Assembly (NCBI GenBank): GCA_044227505.1
Contig: JBGAWP010000001.1
Span: 87,922-151,921 of the forward strand
Length of the DNA stretch: 64,000 bases
DNA from: UBA7236 sp044227505
Lineage (GTDB): Bacteria; Bacteroidota; Bacteroidia; Chitinophagales; BACL12
Direction of reading: 5' to 3'
Shown here: piece by piece, positions 9,296-17,292 of the stretch
How the letters are laid out: every line of letters begins with the position of its first letter
Numbering within the stretch: the stretch's first letter is position 1
Translations under genes and position numbers: made by a program
Notes under the pieces: generated by a model
The model's database searches: none
Seen by the model: only the letters and a program-made list of their open reading frames with translations
What the model was told of the DNA's origin: nothing

Positions 9296-9303
9296 TACCT
9301 TTG
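9296..9303 (+). promoter_or_regulatory. Candidate -7 element (TACCTTTG) of the atp operon
   Basis: TACCTTTG fits TAnnTTTG, with a TTTG 24 bp upstream (9268-9271). It ends inside the TTG codon at 9301, which argues that translation of atpB begins at GTG 9328 instead. Confidence 0.5.
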
Positions 9304-9327
9304 CGGCGGATTTTAAAAACACCTGTA

Positions 9328-10464
9328 GTGAAGCTAGTTACCGCCGTTTTTCTTACCTTTCTAAGTATTGTTACCATTGGCATTTCTGATGTTTTGGCAT
9401 CGGGCAGTGAAGGTGCTTACGACCCGAAGGAGTTCGCCATGCATCACGTTGCGGATGCGCATGAATGGCATATAGTGGGAGATGTGACCATTCCGCTTCC
9501 ATGCATTGTGATCCATAACGGAGTTAATTTCTTTATGAGCAATAAAATGCCGGAAGCCCACCATGGCGCCGAAGAAATTCAGGTTATGCAGCCGATCGAA
9601 GATAGCCTTCATGGGCATGGTCACGATACTACATTGGGTTTAATTGGCGACGATCATCATACACAGGAGACCTATAAAGGATTTTATTACAACGAAAGTG
9701 GCAAAATAGTGCATGAGGATGGTGGATTTGTTTTAGATCTTTCCATCACAAAAAATGTTGCTACACTATTAATAGTATCACTTATCATGATATTTGTTTT
9801 TACCTCCGTTGCAAAAGCATATCACAAAAGAGAAGGACAAGCACCTAAAGGTTTACAAAGTTTTATGGAACCGCTTATCTTATTCGTTCGCGATGAGGTG
9901 GTGAAACCAAATCTTGGAAATAAAACAGATCGTTATCTTCCATTTATGTTAACGGTATTCTTTTTTATCTGGATATCCAATATGCTCGGTTTGATTCCGT
10001 TTATCTCCAACCCGAATCTTACAGGAAATATTGCAGTAACCTCTGCTTTAGCATTAATGGTGTTTTTATTGACCAATTTACATGCTAATAAATATTATTG
10101 GGGACATATATTTAATCCGCCGGGAGTGCCTGGTTGGGTGAAACTCATTTTAGTTCCAATCGAATTTTTAGGAATATTTATTAAACCGGTTGCATTGATG
10201 ATCCGTCTTTTCGCGAATATCACAGCAGGACATATTATCATTATCAGTTTAGTTGGTTTGATATTTATTTTCGGAAAAGCAGGAGAGAGTTTAGGTGCTG
10301 GATTAGGTGCATCCATAGTTGCAGTTCCATTCGCAATTTTTATGAGTTTTCTGGAATTGCTGGTAGCATTTTTACAGGCATTTATTTTCACAATGTTAAG
10401 TGCATTATTTATTTCATTGGCGCAGGAAGAACATCACGATCATGCTGCCGATGCACATCATTAA
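9328..10464 (+). CDS. atpB: F0F1 ATP synthase subunit a
   Basis: Membrane stator subunit that forms the proton half-channels against the c-ring. GTG 9328 is chosen because a TTG at 9301 sits inside the putative promoter; from GTG the protein is 378 residues and starts with a signal-like segment ending at DVLAS. A His/Asp-rich periplasmic insert (about 25-140) precedes the conserved membrane part, as is common in Bacteroidota and makes it longer than the E. coli protein (271). The essential Arg lies in the helix LMIRLFANITAGHI (codon 10204-10206). The C-terminus is His-rich. The operon order is B-E-F-H-A-G. Confidence 0.93.
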   Translation: MKLVTAVFLTFLSIVTIGISDVLASGSEGAYDPKEFAMHHVADAHEWHIVGDVTIPLPCIVIHNGVNFFMSNKMPEAHHGAEEIQVMQPIEDSLHGHGHDTTLGLIGDDHHTQETYKGFYYNESGKIVHEDGGFVLDLSITKNVATLLIVSLIMIFVFTSVAKAYHKREGQAPKGLQSFMEPLILFVRDEVVKPNLGNKTDRYLPFMLTVFFFIWISNMLGLIPFISNPNLTGNIAVTSALALMVFLLTNLHANKYYWGHIFNPPGVPGWVKLILVPIEFLGIFIKPVALMIRLFANITAGHIIIISLVGLIFIFGKAGESLGAGLGASIVAVPFAIFMSFLELLVAFLQAFIFTMLSALFISLAQEEHHDHAADAHH

Positions 10465-10496
10465 TTATTATTTAATCAATTATAAACAACAGTAAC

Positions 10497-10739
10497 ATGG
10501 ATTTATTAACTATTATGCAAGCAGCTGAAGGCGGCGTTAAAGGTATCGCAGCTATCGGAGCAGGTTTAGCAGCTATCGGAGCTGGTATCGGCGTAGGTCG
10601 TATCGGTGGTAGCGCACTTGAATCAATGGCTCGTCAACCTGAAATGTTAGGTGATATCAGAACCAACATGATCATTGCAGCGGCTTTGGTGGAAGGGGTT
10701 GCTCTTTTCGCTGTGGTTATTGCCCTTTTGCAAGGGTGA
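10497..10739 (+). CDS. atpE: F0F1 ATP synthase subunit c
   Basis: 80 residues, the normal length for a c subunit: two helices joined by the conserved polar loop MARQPE. The ion-binding carboxylate is Glu66 in ALVEGVALFA. It is followed by Gly rather than the Ser/Thr of sodium-binding rotors, which favours protons. The first helix is Gly/Ala-rich (GIAAIGAGLAAIGAGIGVG). It lies 32 bases after atpB and is followed by a hairpin at 10750-10784 that may protect or attenuate the transcript, in keeping with the higher demand for subunit c. Confidence 0.95.
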   Translation: MDLLTIMQAAEGGVKGIAAIGAGLAAIGAGIGVGRIGGSALESMARQPEMLGDIRTNMIIAAALVEGVALFAVVIALLQG

Positions 10740-10749
10740 TCAAAAAATA

Positions 10750-10784
10750 TTTTTCGGTGGCAACGGTTGGTTGCTGCCGAAAAA
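10750..10784 (+). terminator. Hairpin after atpE, candidate partial terminator or processing site
   Basis: TTTTTCGGTGGCAAC and GTTGCTGCCGAAAAA pair with a GGTTG loop and two G-T/mismatch positions. It starts 11 bases after the atpE stop. The stem is flanked by A and T runs but the downstream T run is short, so full termination is unlikely inside this operon. Confidence 0.6.
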
Positions 10785-10799
10785 TTAGTTCATTTTCAG

Positions 10800-10880
10800 T
10801 TTGGTAATTGTCAATTTAGTAATTGAACAATTAGGGTAAACCGGAGTAAAAAATTACCAAATTGACATTTACCAAATTAA
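10800..10880. repeat. Inverted AATTGTCAATTTGGTAATT-type repeat between atpE and atpF
   Basis: Left arm 10800-10824 (TTTGGTAATTGTCAATTTAG...) and right arm about 10852-10879 (AATTACCAAATTGACATTTA...) are near reverse complements. A sequence of the same character lies between atpH and atpA. Confidence 0.65.
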
Positions 10881-10900
10881 TAAATTAAAATAATTATCAT

Positions 10901-11413
10901 ATGTTAATACTAGGATCATTTGACATCGTAACACCGGATCCGGGTTTATTTATCTGGACGGTTGTTGTATTTCTTGTGGTTTTATGGGTGCTGAATAAAT
11001 ATGCTTTCGGTCCGATAAAAGCATCTTTGAAAAAACGCGAAGATGGTATTACCGAATCGTTACATCAGGCTCAAAAAGCGCGTGAAGAAATGAGTCACAT
11101 GAAGGCCGATAACGAACGCATTTTAAATGAAGCGCGTGAAGAAAGAAGCAAAATGTTGCGCGAAGCAAAAGAAGCGAAAGATATGCTGATCACCGAAGCA
11201 CGTGAAAAAGCAAATGTGGAATACAATCGTATTGTGGATGAAGCAAAACAAGCTATCAACAATCAGAAAATGGCCGCTTTAATTGAGATCAAAAATAATG
11301 TTGGAAATATGGTGCTTGAAGTGAGTGAGAAGATCTTAAAAAGAGAATTGGATAATAAAGCTGATCAGGAAAAATATATCAAACAATTAGTTGACGAAAT
11401 TAAAGTGAATTAA
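10901..11413 (+). CDS. atpF: F0F1 ATP synthase subunit b
   Basis: 170 residues. One N-terminal membrane helix (about 15-35, LFIWTVVVFLVVLWVL) is followed by the conserved FGPI segment and a long charged helix rich in Glu, Lys, Arg and Ala, which forms the peripheral stalk dimer. Length and layout are typical. The stop is 5 bases before the atpH start, so they are probably translationally coupled. Confidence 0.94.
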   Translation: MLILGSFDIVTPDPGLFIWTVVVFLVVLWVLNKYAFGPIKASLKKREDGITESLHQAQKAREEMSHMKADNERILNEAREERSKMLREAKEAKDMLITEAREKANVEYNRIVDEAKQAINNQKMAALIEIKNNVGNMVLEVSEKILKRELDNKADQEKYIKQLVDEIKVN

Positions 11414-11418
11414 TTACG

Positions 11419-11979
11419 ATGTCATCAACAAAACTCGCATACCGTTACGCAAAATCTATCATAGACCTGGCTCTTGAAAAAGGGAAATTGGAAGAGGTTA
11501 CCAATGATATGCGTTTATTAAATGAAACCACTGATAAGGTGCGTGAATTTTATCTGATGCTGAAAAGTCCGATAGTTACTGGTGATAAAAAAATGGAGGT
11601 GACAAAACAGATATTCCACGGAAAAATTTCAGATATCACCGAAAATTTCATGGATATTTTAATGCGCAAAAACCGCGAGTCTCATCTTCCTGAAATAATC
11701 GATTCTTTTATTCATCAATACAATGTTTTAAAAGGAATTACACCTGTTATTATCACTTCGGCTACGGAACTATCTAAAGATGCAATTGATGAAGTGCTCA
11801 ATAAATTAAAACAAACCGCACATCTTCAAACAATACAATTAGAAACAAAAGTAGATGCCGATCTTGTGGGTGGATATATATTACAGTGGGAAGATAAATT
11901 AATTGACAACAGTATAAGAAGAGGATTGACGATATTGAAGGATGAGTTTGATAATAATGATTATGTTCGAAAATTTTGA
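11419..11979 (+). CDS. atpH: F0F1 ATP synthase subunit delta
   Basis: 186 residues, usual length. N-terminal AYRYAKSIIDLALEKGKLEEV is the conserved start of the delta (OSCP) six-helix domain, and the C-terminal DADLVGGYILQWEDKLIDNS followed by RRGLTILK is the family signature. It joins the stator stalk to the top of the alpha3beta3 head. It sits directly behind atpF. Confidence 0.94.
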   Translation: MSSTKLAYRYAKSIIDLALEKGKLEEVTNDMRLLNETTDKVREFYLMLKSPIVTGDKKMEVTKQIFHGKISDITENFMDILMRKNRESHLPEIIDSFIHQYNVLKGITPVIITSATELSKDAIDEVLNKLKQTAHLQTIQLETKVDADLVGGYILQWEDKLIDNSIRRGLTILKDEFDNNDYVRKF

Positions 11980-11983
11980 GGCA

Positions 11984-12120
11984 TTTTCAATTTGTTAATT
12001 TTCAATTGGATAATTGATGCGTAAACTTATAATCGGAGCATCAATTTTATATCGGAGCAAAACAATTAACAAATTGACAATTAACAAATTACTAAATAGA
12101 AATAATTAACAAATTACTAA
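11984..12120. repeat. Intergenic repeat between atpH and atpA
   Basis: Left arm 11984-12015 (TTTTCAATTTGTTAATTTTC...) and right arm 12063-12091 (CAATTAACAAATTGACAATT...) are near reverse complements, enclosing two TAT..ATCGGAGCA copies (near 12029 and 12050). The character is the same as the repeat between atpE and atpF. Confidence 0.6.
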
Positions 12121-12130
12121 ATATTAGATC

Positions 12131-13714
12131 ATGGTAGACGTAAAACCTGATGAAATTTCCGCGATTCTTCGCCAGCAGTTAAGCAACTTTAAAACAAGTT
12201 CTGAATTAGAAGAAGTTGGAACAGTTTTGCAAGTGGGTGACGGTATTGCACGTATTTATGGATTAAATAATGCAAAATCCGGAGAACTTGTATCATTCGA
12301 AAATGGCGTTCGCGCTATCGTATTGAACCTGGAAGAAGATAATGTTGGGGTGGTATTAATGGGTGCAAGCGATAATATTAAAGAAGGAGATACTGTTCGA
12401 CGCACAGGAAATATTGCGAGCATTAAAGTAGGCGAAAGCATGCTTGGCCGCGTGGTTAATGCATTGGGTGAACCCATTGATGGAAAAGGTCCATTGAGCG
12501 GTGATCTTTATGAAATGCCTTTGGAAAGAAAAGCTCCGGGGGTAATTTATCGTCAGCCGGTGAACGAACCATTGCAAACTGGTTTGAAACCAATTGATGC
12601 CATGATCCCGATCGGAAGAGGTCAGCGTGAGTTGATCATCGGCGATCGTCAGACAGGAAAAACAGCAATTGCAATTGATACTATTATTAATCAAAGAGAA
12701 TTTTTTGAATCAGGTAATCCTGTGTATTGTATTTATGTTGCATGCGGACAAAAAAATTCGACCGTTGCACAGGTTGCAAAAACATTAACTGATCACGGTG
12801 CAATGGATTATACGGTAATTGTTGCAGCTTCGGCTTCTGATCCTGCGCCTTTACAATTTTACGCTCCTTTCGCAGGTGCTGCTATCGGAGAATTTTTCCG
12901 TGATACAGGACGTCCTGCATTAATTATTTATGATGATCTTTCTAAACAAGCTGTTGCTTATCGCGAGGTGTCATTATTATTGCGTCGCCCACCGGGCCGT
13001 GAAGCATACCCGGGAGATGTATTTTATCTGCACAGTCGTTTATTGGAACGTGCAGCCAAGATCATCAACAACGATCTTATCGCATCTCAAATGAACGACC
13101 TTCCTGATACTATTAAACATTTAGTAAAAGGTGGTGGATCATTAACAGCATTGCCAATTATTGAAACACAGGCCGGTGACGTTTCTGCATATATTCCTAC
13201 CAACGTAATTTCCATTACGGATGGTCAGATATTTTTGGAAACGAATTTATTTAACTCCGGAGTTCGTCCCGCAATTAACGTGGGTATCTCCGTAAGTCGC
13301 GTGGGTGGAAATGCACAGATCAAATCGATGAAAAAAGTTGCCGGTACTTTAAAATTAGATCAGGCACAATACCGCGAATTAGAGGCATTCTCAAAATTCG
13401 GATCTGACCTTGATGCTGCAACAATGGCAGTATTAAATAAAGGAAAACGCAACGTGGAAATATTGAAACAAAAACAATATTCACCAATGTCGGTTGAAAA
13501 ACAAATTGCCATTATTTATTTGGGAACAAGAGGATTATTAACGGAAATTCCGGTAGAAAAAATAAAGCAATTTGAAGATGCTTATGTTACTTATCTTGAA
13601 ACACATAACAAAGCATTATTAGACGATCTTAAAGCAGGTAAATTAACAGACGAAATGACGGCAACAATGGAAAGAATCGGAGCCGACATGAGTAAACAAT
13701 ATAAAACTGCATAA
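12131..13714 (+). CDS. atpA: F0F1 ATP synthase subunit alpha
   Basis: 527 residues. The N-terminal beta-barrel (about 25-95) is followed by the nucleotide-binding domain with Walker A GDRQTGKT (171-178), the conserved arginine-finger region GVRPAINVGISVSRVGG and the C-terminal helical domain. It forms the non-catalytic sites of the F1 head. The partner beta subunit (atpD) and epsilon (atpC) are not in this operon, the usual split in Bacteroidota. The stop is 6 bases before atpG. Confidence 0.97.
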   Translation: MVDVKPDEISAILRQQLSNFKTSSELEEVGTVLQVGDGIARIYGLNNAKSGELVSFENGVRAIVLNLEEDNVGVVLMGASDNIKEGDTVRRTGNIASIKVGESMLGRVVNALGEPIDGKGPLSGDLYEMPLERKAPGVIYRQPVNEPLQTGLKPIDAMIPIGRGQRELIIGDRQTGKTAIAIDTIINQREFFESGNPVYCIYVACGQKNSTVAQVAKTLTDHGAMDYTVIVAASASDPAPLQFYAPFAGAAIGEFFRDTGRPALIIYDDLSKQAVAYREVSLLLRRPPGREAYPGDVFYLHSRLLERAAKIINNDLIASQMNDLPDTIKHLVKGGGSLTALPIIETQAGDVSAYIPTNVISITDGQIFLETNLFNSGVRPAINVGISVSRVGGNAQIKSMKKVAGTLKLDQAQYRELEAFSKFGSDLDAATMAVLNKGKRNVEILKQKQYSPMSVEKQIAIIYLGTRGLLTEIPVEKIKQFEDAYVTYLETHNKALLDDLKAGKLTDEMTATMERIGADMSKQYKTA

Positions 13715-13720
13715 CAATAC

Positions 13721-14605
13721 ATGTCAGGTAAATTAAAAGAAGTCCGCACCCGAATAACTTCGGTAATAAGCACACAGCAGATCACCAAGGCCATGAAAAT
13801 GGTAAGTGCTGCAAAGTTGCGCAGAGCGCAGGATGCAGTGGTACAAATGCGTCCTTACGCCATGAAAATGGGCGAATTGCTCAGCAATATTGCAGGTGCT
13901 TCTCAGGGCGATGTAAAAATTGAATTTGCCAAAGAACGCGAGGTAAAAAATGTATTGATCGTTTTAATTACTTCTGATAAAGGATTATGCGGAGCCTTTA
14001 ACGGTAATGTTGTTAAAGCAGCAAAAAGATTAATTGAGGAACGTTATAGTCATTTAAATAATCAGCATATTAAATTGATGTTCATCGGAAAAAAGGCGCA
14101 TGATGTTATGAAGCGCACAAATTATCCGCAGATACTTGATTTTAAAGAATTATTTCACAAGGTGAGTTTCGAAAATGTAACGCGTGCAACCGATTATATT
14201 AAAGAAGGATTTGTGAAAAAAGATTTTGATGAAGTGATGGTGATCTACAATCGCTTTAAAAATGCTGCGACACAATTTTTAGAAATAGAACAATTTCTTC
14301 CTATCAAAAAAATAGAAAATAAAGCAGTAAAGAAAACCAAAGCTGATTATATTTTCGATCCGGAAAAAGAAGCAATGATTGAAGAACTTGTTCCGAAAAT
14401 ATTAAATACTACATTCTACCGATATATTCTCGACAGTAACGCATCAGAACACGGTGCCCGTATGACCGCCATGGACAAAGCATCTGATAACGCGAATGAA
14501 TTATTAAAGGAATTAAAAATTTCTTATAACCGCGCTCGTCAGGCTGCGATCACAACTGAATTAACAGAGATCGTGAGTGGTGCTGCGGCACTTCAGGGAG
14601 CGTAG
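13721..14605 (+). CDS. atpG: F0F1 ATP synthase subunit gamma
   Basis: 294 residues, usual length. The N-terminal coiled-coil helix has the signature RTRITSVISTQQITKAMKMV followed by SAAKLRRAQ; the central Rossmann-like part has ITSDKGLCGAFN; the C-terminal helix has the conserved TEIVSGAAAL end. It is the rotating shaft. It is the last gene of the operon; the stop is followed immediately by a repeat-rich spacer and no atpD/atpC. Confidence 0.96.
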   Translation: MSGKLKEVRTRITSVISTQQITKAMKMVSAAKLRRAQDAVVQMRPYAMKMGELLSNIAGASQGDVKIEFAKEREVKNVLIVLITSDKGLCGAFNGNVVKAAKRLIEERYSHLNNQHIKLMFIGKKAHDVMKRTNYPQILDFKELFHKVSFENVTRATDYIKEGFVKKDFDEVMVIYNRFKNAATQFLEIEQFLPIKKIENKAVKKTKADYIFDPEKEAMIEELVPKILNTTFYRYILDSNASEHGARMTAMDKASDNANELLKELKISYNRARQAAITTELTEIVSGAAALQGA

Positions 14606-14895
14606 GTGGGCGCGAGGCGCGCGACACAGGACTTGACATAGGACTTATGACCTACGACCTACGACTTACGACTTGAAAATTTCGAAGAAATTTAAATTCC
14701 TCTCTCCTTTTTAGTATCAGGTATCAAGAATCAGGAAAACAAACGATGGTATCTATAAAAATTTCGAAGAAATTTAAACTCCTCACTCCTTTTTAGTATC
14801 AGGTATCAGGTATCAAGAATCAGGAAAACAAACAATGGTATCTATAAAAATTTCGAAGAAATTTAAACTCCTCTCTCCTCTCTCCTTTCTCCTCC
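14606..14895. repeat. Composite repeat cluster after atpG
   Basis: About 290 bases with no gene. It carries GC-rich GGCGCGAGGCGCGCGAC, then ACGACCTACGACTT units, then three copies of AAATTTCGAAGAAATTTAAA (near 14674, 14758 and 14846), each followed by pyrimidine CTCCTCTCTCC tracts and TAGTATCAGGTATCA units. The last two units form a tandem repeat with a period of about 85-90 bases including AATCAGGAAAACAAAC. These are the inverse complement of the elements at 2.4, 20.8 and 24.5 kb. Confidence 0.8.
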
Positions 14896-14896
14896 C

Positions 14897-17203
14897 TTAA
14901 AACATCTCAAACTTAATGGTCTCAAACTGATCGTTCTTGGTGAATTTTAAAATGTAAGTGCCTGCAGCAATTTGGCCCGGATATAACATTACGGAGTTAA
15001 TTCCATTGTTGAGGAAAAGATTTTTATTGTAAATAATTCTTCCTGCAATATCTATAATTTCAAAATTTCCATTTCCTTCCATTGCAGAAACAACGGAAAT
15101 ATTTAATTCACCGCTGGTAGGATTTGCAGAGTTTAATTCAATGGAATTTACATTGATCTCTTCAGATCGAATTGCTATAATTCCCGAATAAGAAATAGTG
15201 CCGTCAAGATCTTTTTCTCTTAAACGATAATAATTTATGGATGCTCCCGGTTTTGTGTCGATAAAATTATAATCAATTATTGAACTGCTGTTTCCTGCTG
15301 CAGGTAATGAACCTATCGTTTCAAATGACAGACCATCAAAAGATCGTTCAATAAAAAATACCTCACTATTTTTTTCCGATTCGGTGGTCCAGTGCAAATA
15401 ATTTATTCCATCAGCGTGGTAACCGTTGAATGAGGTTAATGTGATTGGTAACAAACATGGATTGGTTACGGTAACATTATCCGTAATAATATTTCCACAA
15501 GCATCGGTTACCGTTAAGGTAACAACAGTAACACCTAACGGATAAACATCAGTATCGGTAGCACCTGTTCCTCCGGATGGCGACCAGGAATAAGTATAGG
15601 GTGGAACGCCGTATAAAACATTCGCAGTAAATGTTGCAGTTTGTGTTATACAATCTAAAATGGTATAGGTATCCATGCCAATTGCGCCGATTACAGCAAG
15701 AGGTTCTATTGTGTGACCTTCTATTGTAACATCAATTCTAATAACCCGTATACAATTTGTTGCGCAAGGTGTTGAATTACATGCATTACGTAAAAGTCCA
15801 ATTGTGAATGGTATAGTATAAGATGCACATTGCGGAGTTAGGCATGTTACTAAGCCTGGTTGCGAAGGTGTTGTAGCACCCCATACAGGTAAAGAGTAAA
15901 AAGCGCAAGCAGCAGGTGGGAAACAGACCCAATAAAGGGTTGGGTCCGTAGGGCTAGTTCCACAAGATGTGCTAAATCGTGTGAAAGACTTATCAATATA
16001 ACATCTTTGCGTAGCTAAAGCGCCACAAGTTCCTAAAACTGAACCATATACCTGCCAATATATTGTGGCATTAGTTAGTGTTGCATTTGCTGGAGTTGCA
16101 ACATTTACAATATAATCGCAAGTTGTACCAAAATTTGAACCAGTTGTTCCAAGCCATAAAGTTGTTATAAATACCAACGGATCAACTGTTATTGGAAAAA
16201 CTCTGCTCTCATCTTTTAAATAGTCATTACTAACAAAAAGTTGGATTCGATATTCCCCATCAATAGAAATTATTTTATACCCTGAATAAAATGAAATTCT
16301 CTCATTTTGTGCTGACGTATCTGCATCATAAACAGCCGGTCTTGAGAACCGTACATACTCCATATCATATTGATCTACAACTAAAAGATCTCCTACCCAA
16401 ATACCATTTGCATTAAATGAACCTTCAAATTGATCATAAATAATACGCATGTTTTCAGGCAATTCCAGAACGTCTTCAAAAATAGTATATCTATCATCTA
16501 CATTAATTGCGCTCAGATCGTTTAATATAAAATTAGTTTTGATACCGGATTCCATATAGTAGAACTCTGTATTAATTCCGCTCCACATCTCATAAATTCT
16601 ACATCCGTCATTTCCAACTGTATTATTTGAATAAACGCCAATTTTTGGTAATGATGAAGAATTACCATCAGATGTATTTGAAGAAAATATCGAAAGCGTT
16701 CTATTAAATTTAATTTCTTGATTTCCTCCAATTTCTAATTGAGAATATCCTTCATTGAGATTTAAGTAGGTGGAAAAATTTTGTTGTGTTGCAGAATATA
16801 ATCCGGAAGTATATGTTGGTTTTAATCTGTGATCTATAGAAATAAATTGGTCGTTTTCATTTTTATAATTTATATCAATATTAGAGGTTTGTTTAAAAAA
16901 GTAACTACCTAAAGTGCCTTTCTTAACATAATATCTTGTATTCTCTGTTCTTCTGTCAACAAGTTCAATGCAGTCTTCACATGGAGTATCATAAGGATTT
17001 TTTCCGAATTCCGGATGGGAATAAAAAGTTGCATTTGTTAATTGCATTAATTCCTCTGAAATATCAATTTGGTTTTCGGGAACAAAGGACTGAAAATTAA
17101 AAAATTTGTTTCCTTCTATTCCAACACCCTGAGTTTGAGTATAAGAAATAGCTGGTAATACAAAAAATAGTAATGTTTTAAATATGAATAAACCTCTTTT
17201 CAT
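14897..17203 (-). CDS. Large secreted protein with PKD-like segment and T9SS-type C-terminal domain
   Basis: 768 residues with a signal peptide (LLFFVLPAISYTQTQ). The N-terminal ~350 residues are beta-rich without a family I know. A Cys-rich segment follows (about 365-490), then a PKD-like module (PYTYSWSPSGGTGATDTD, about 535-560), then a LTSFNG...WTTESEKNSEVFFIERS module common just before T9SS tails, and a C-terminal sorting domain (SANPTSGELNIS ... AAGTYILKFT) at about 690-768. It should be exported by T9SS to the surface. A perfect terminator separates it from the upstream MopE-repeat gene. Confidence 0.82.
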   Translation of the reverse strand: MKRGLFIFKTLLFFVLPAISYTQTQGVGIEGNKFFNFQSFVPENQIDISEELMQLTNATFYSHPEFGKNPYDTPCEDCIELVDRRTENTRYYVKKGTLGSYFFKQTSNIDINYKNENDQFISIDHRLKPTYTSGLYSATQQNFSTYLNLNEGYSQLEIGGNQEIKFNRTLSIFSSNTSDGNSSSLPKIGVYSNNTVGNDGCRIYEMWSGINTEFYYMESGIKTNFILNDLSAINVDDRYTIFEDVLELPENMRIIYDQFEGSFNANGIWVGDLLVVDQYDMEYVRFSRPAVYDADTSAQNERISFYSGYKIISIDGEYRIQLFVSNDYLKDESRVFPITVDPLVFITTLWLGTTGSNFGTTCDYIVNVATPANATLTNATIYWQVYGSVLGTCGALATQRCYIDKSFTRFSTSCGTSPTDPTLYWVCFPPAACAFYSLPVWGATTPSQPGLVTCLTPQCASYTIPFTIGLLRNACNSTPCATNCIRVIRIDVTIEGHTIEPLAVIGAIGMDTYTILDCITQTATFTANVLYGVPPYTYSWSPSGGTGATDTDVYPLGVTVVTLTVTDACGNIITDNVTVTNPCLLPITLTSFNGYHADGINYLHWTTESEKNSEVFFIERSFDGLSFETIGSLPAAGNSSSIIDYNFIDTKPGASINYYRLREKDLDGTISYSGIIAIRSEEINVNSIELNSANPTSGELNISVVSAMEGNGNFEIIDIAGRIIYNKNLFLNNGINSVMLYPGQIAAGTYILKFTKNDQFETIKFEMF

Positions 17204-17244
17204 AACCTGAAACCAATGTAAAAATAATATTTTGTTTAAAAATT

Positions 17245-17279
17245 AAAAAGAGGTTACCCAATTTAGGTAACCTCTTTTT
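17245..17279 (-). terminator. Rho-independent terminator between the two large secreted-protein genes
   Basis: AAAAAGAGGTTACC and GGTAACCTCTTTTT are perfect reverse complements around a 7-base loop. It lies 14 bases past the stop of the minus-strand gene at 17293. Confidence 0.92.
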
Positions 17280-17292
17280 AAAATTTGATATG

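Noticed and set aside
9301..9327. TTG start of atpB
   Set aside because: It overlaps the putative -7 element TACCTTTG; GTG 9328 still gives a complete signal-like N-terminus. It cannot be fully excluded.
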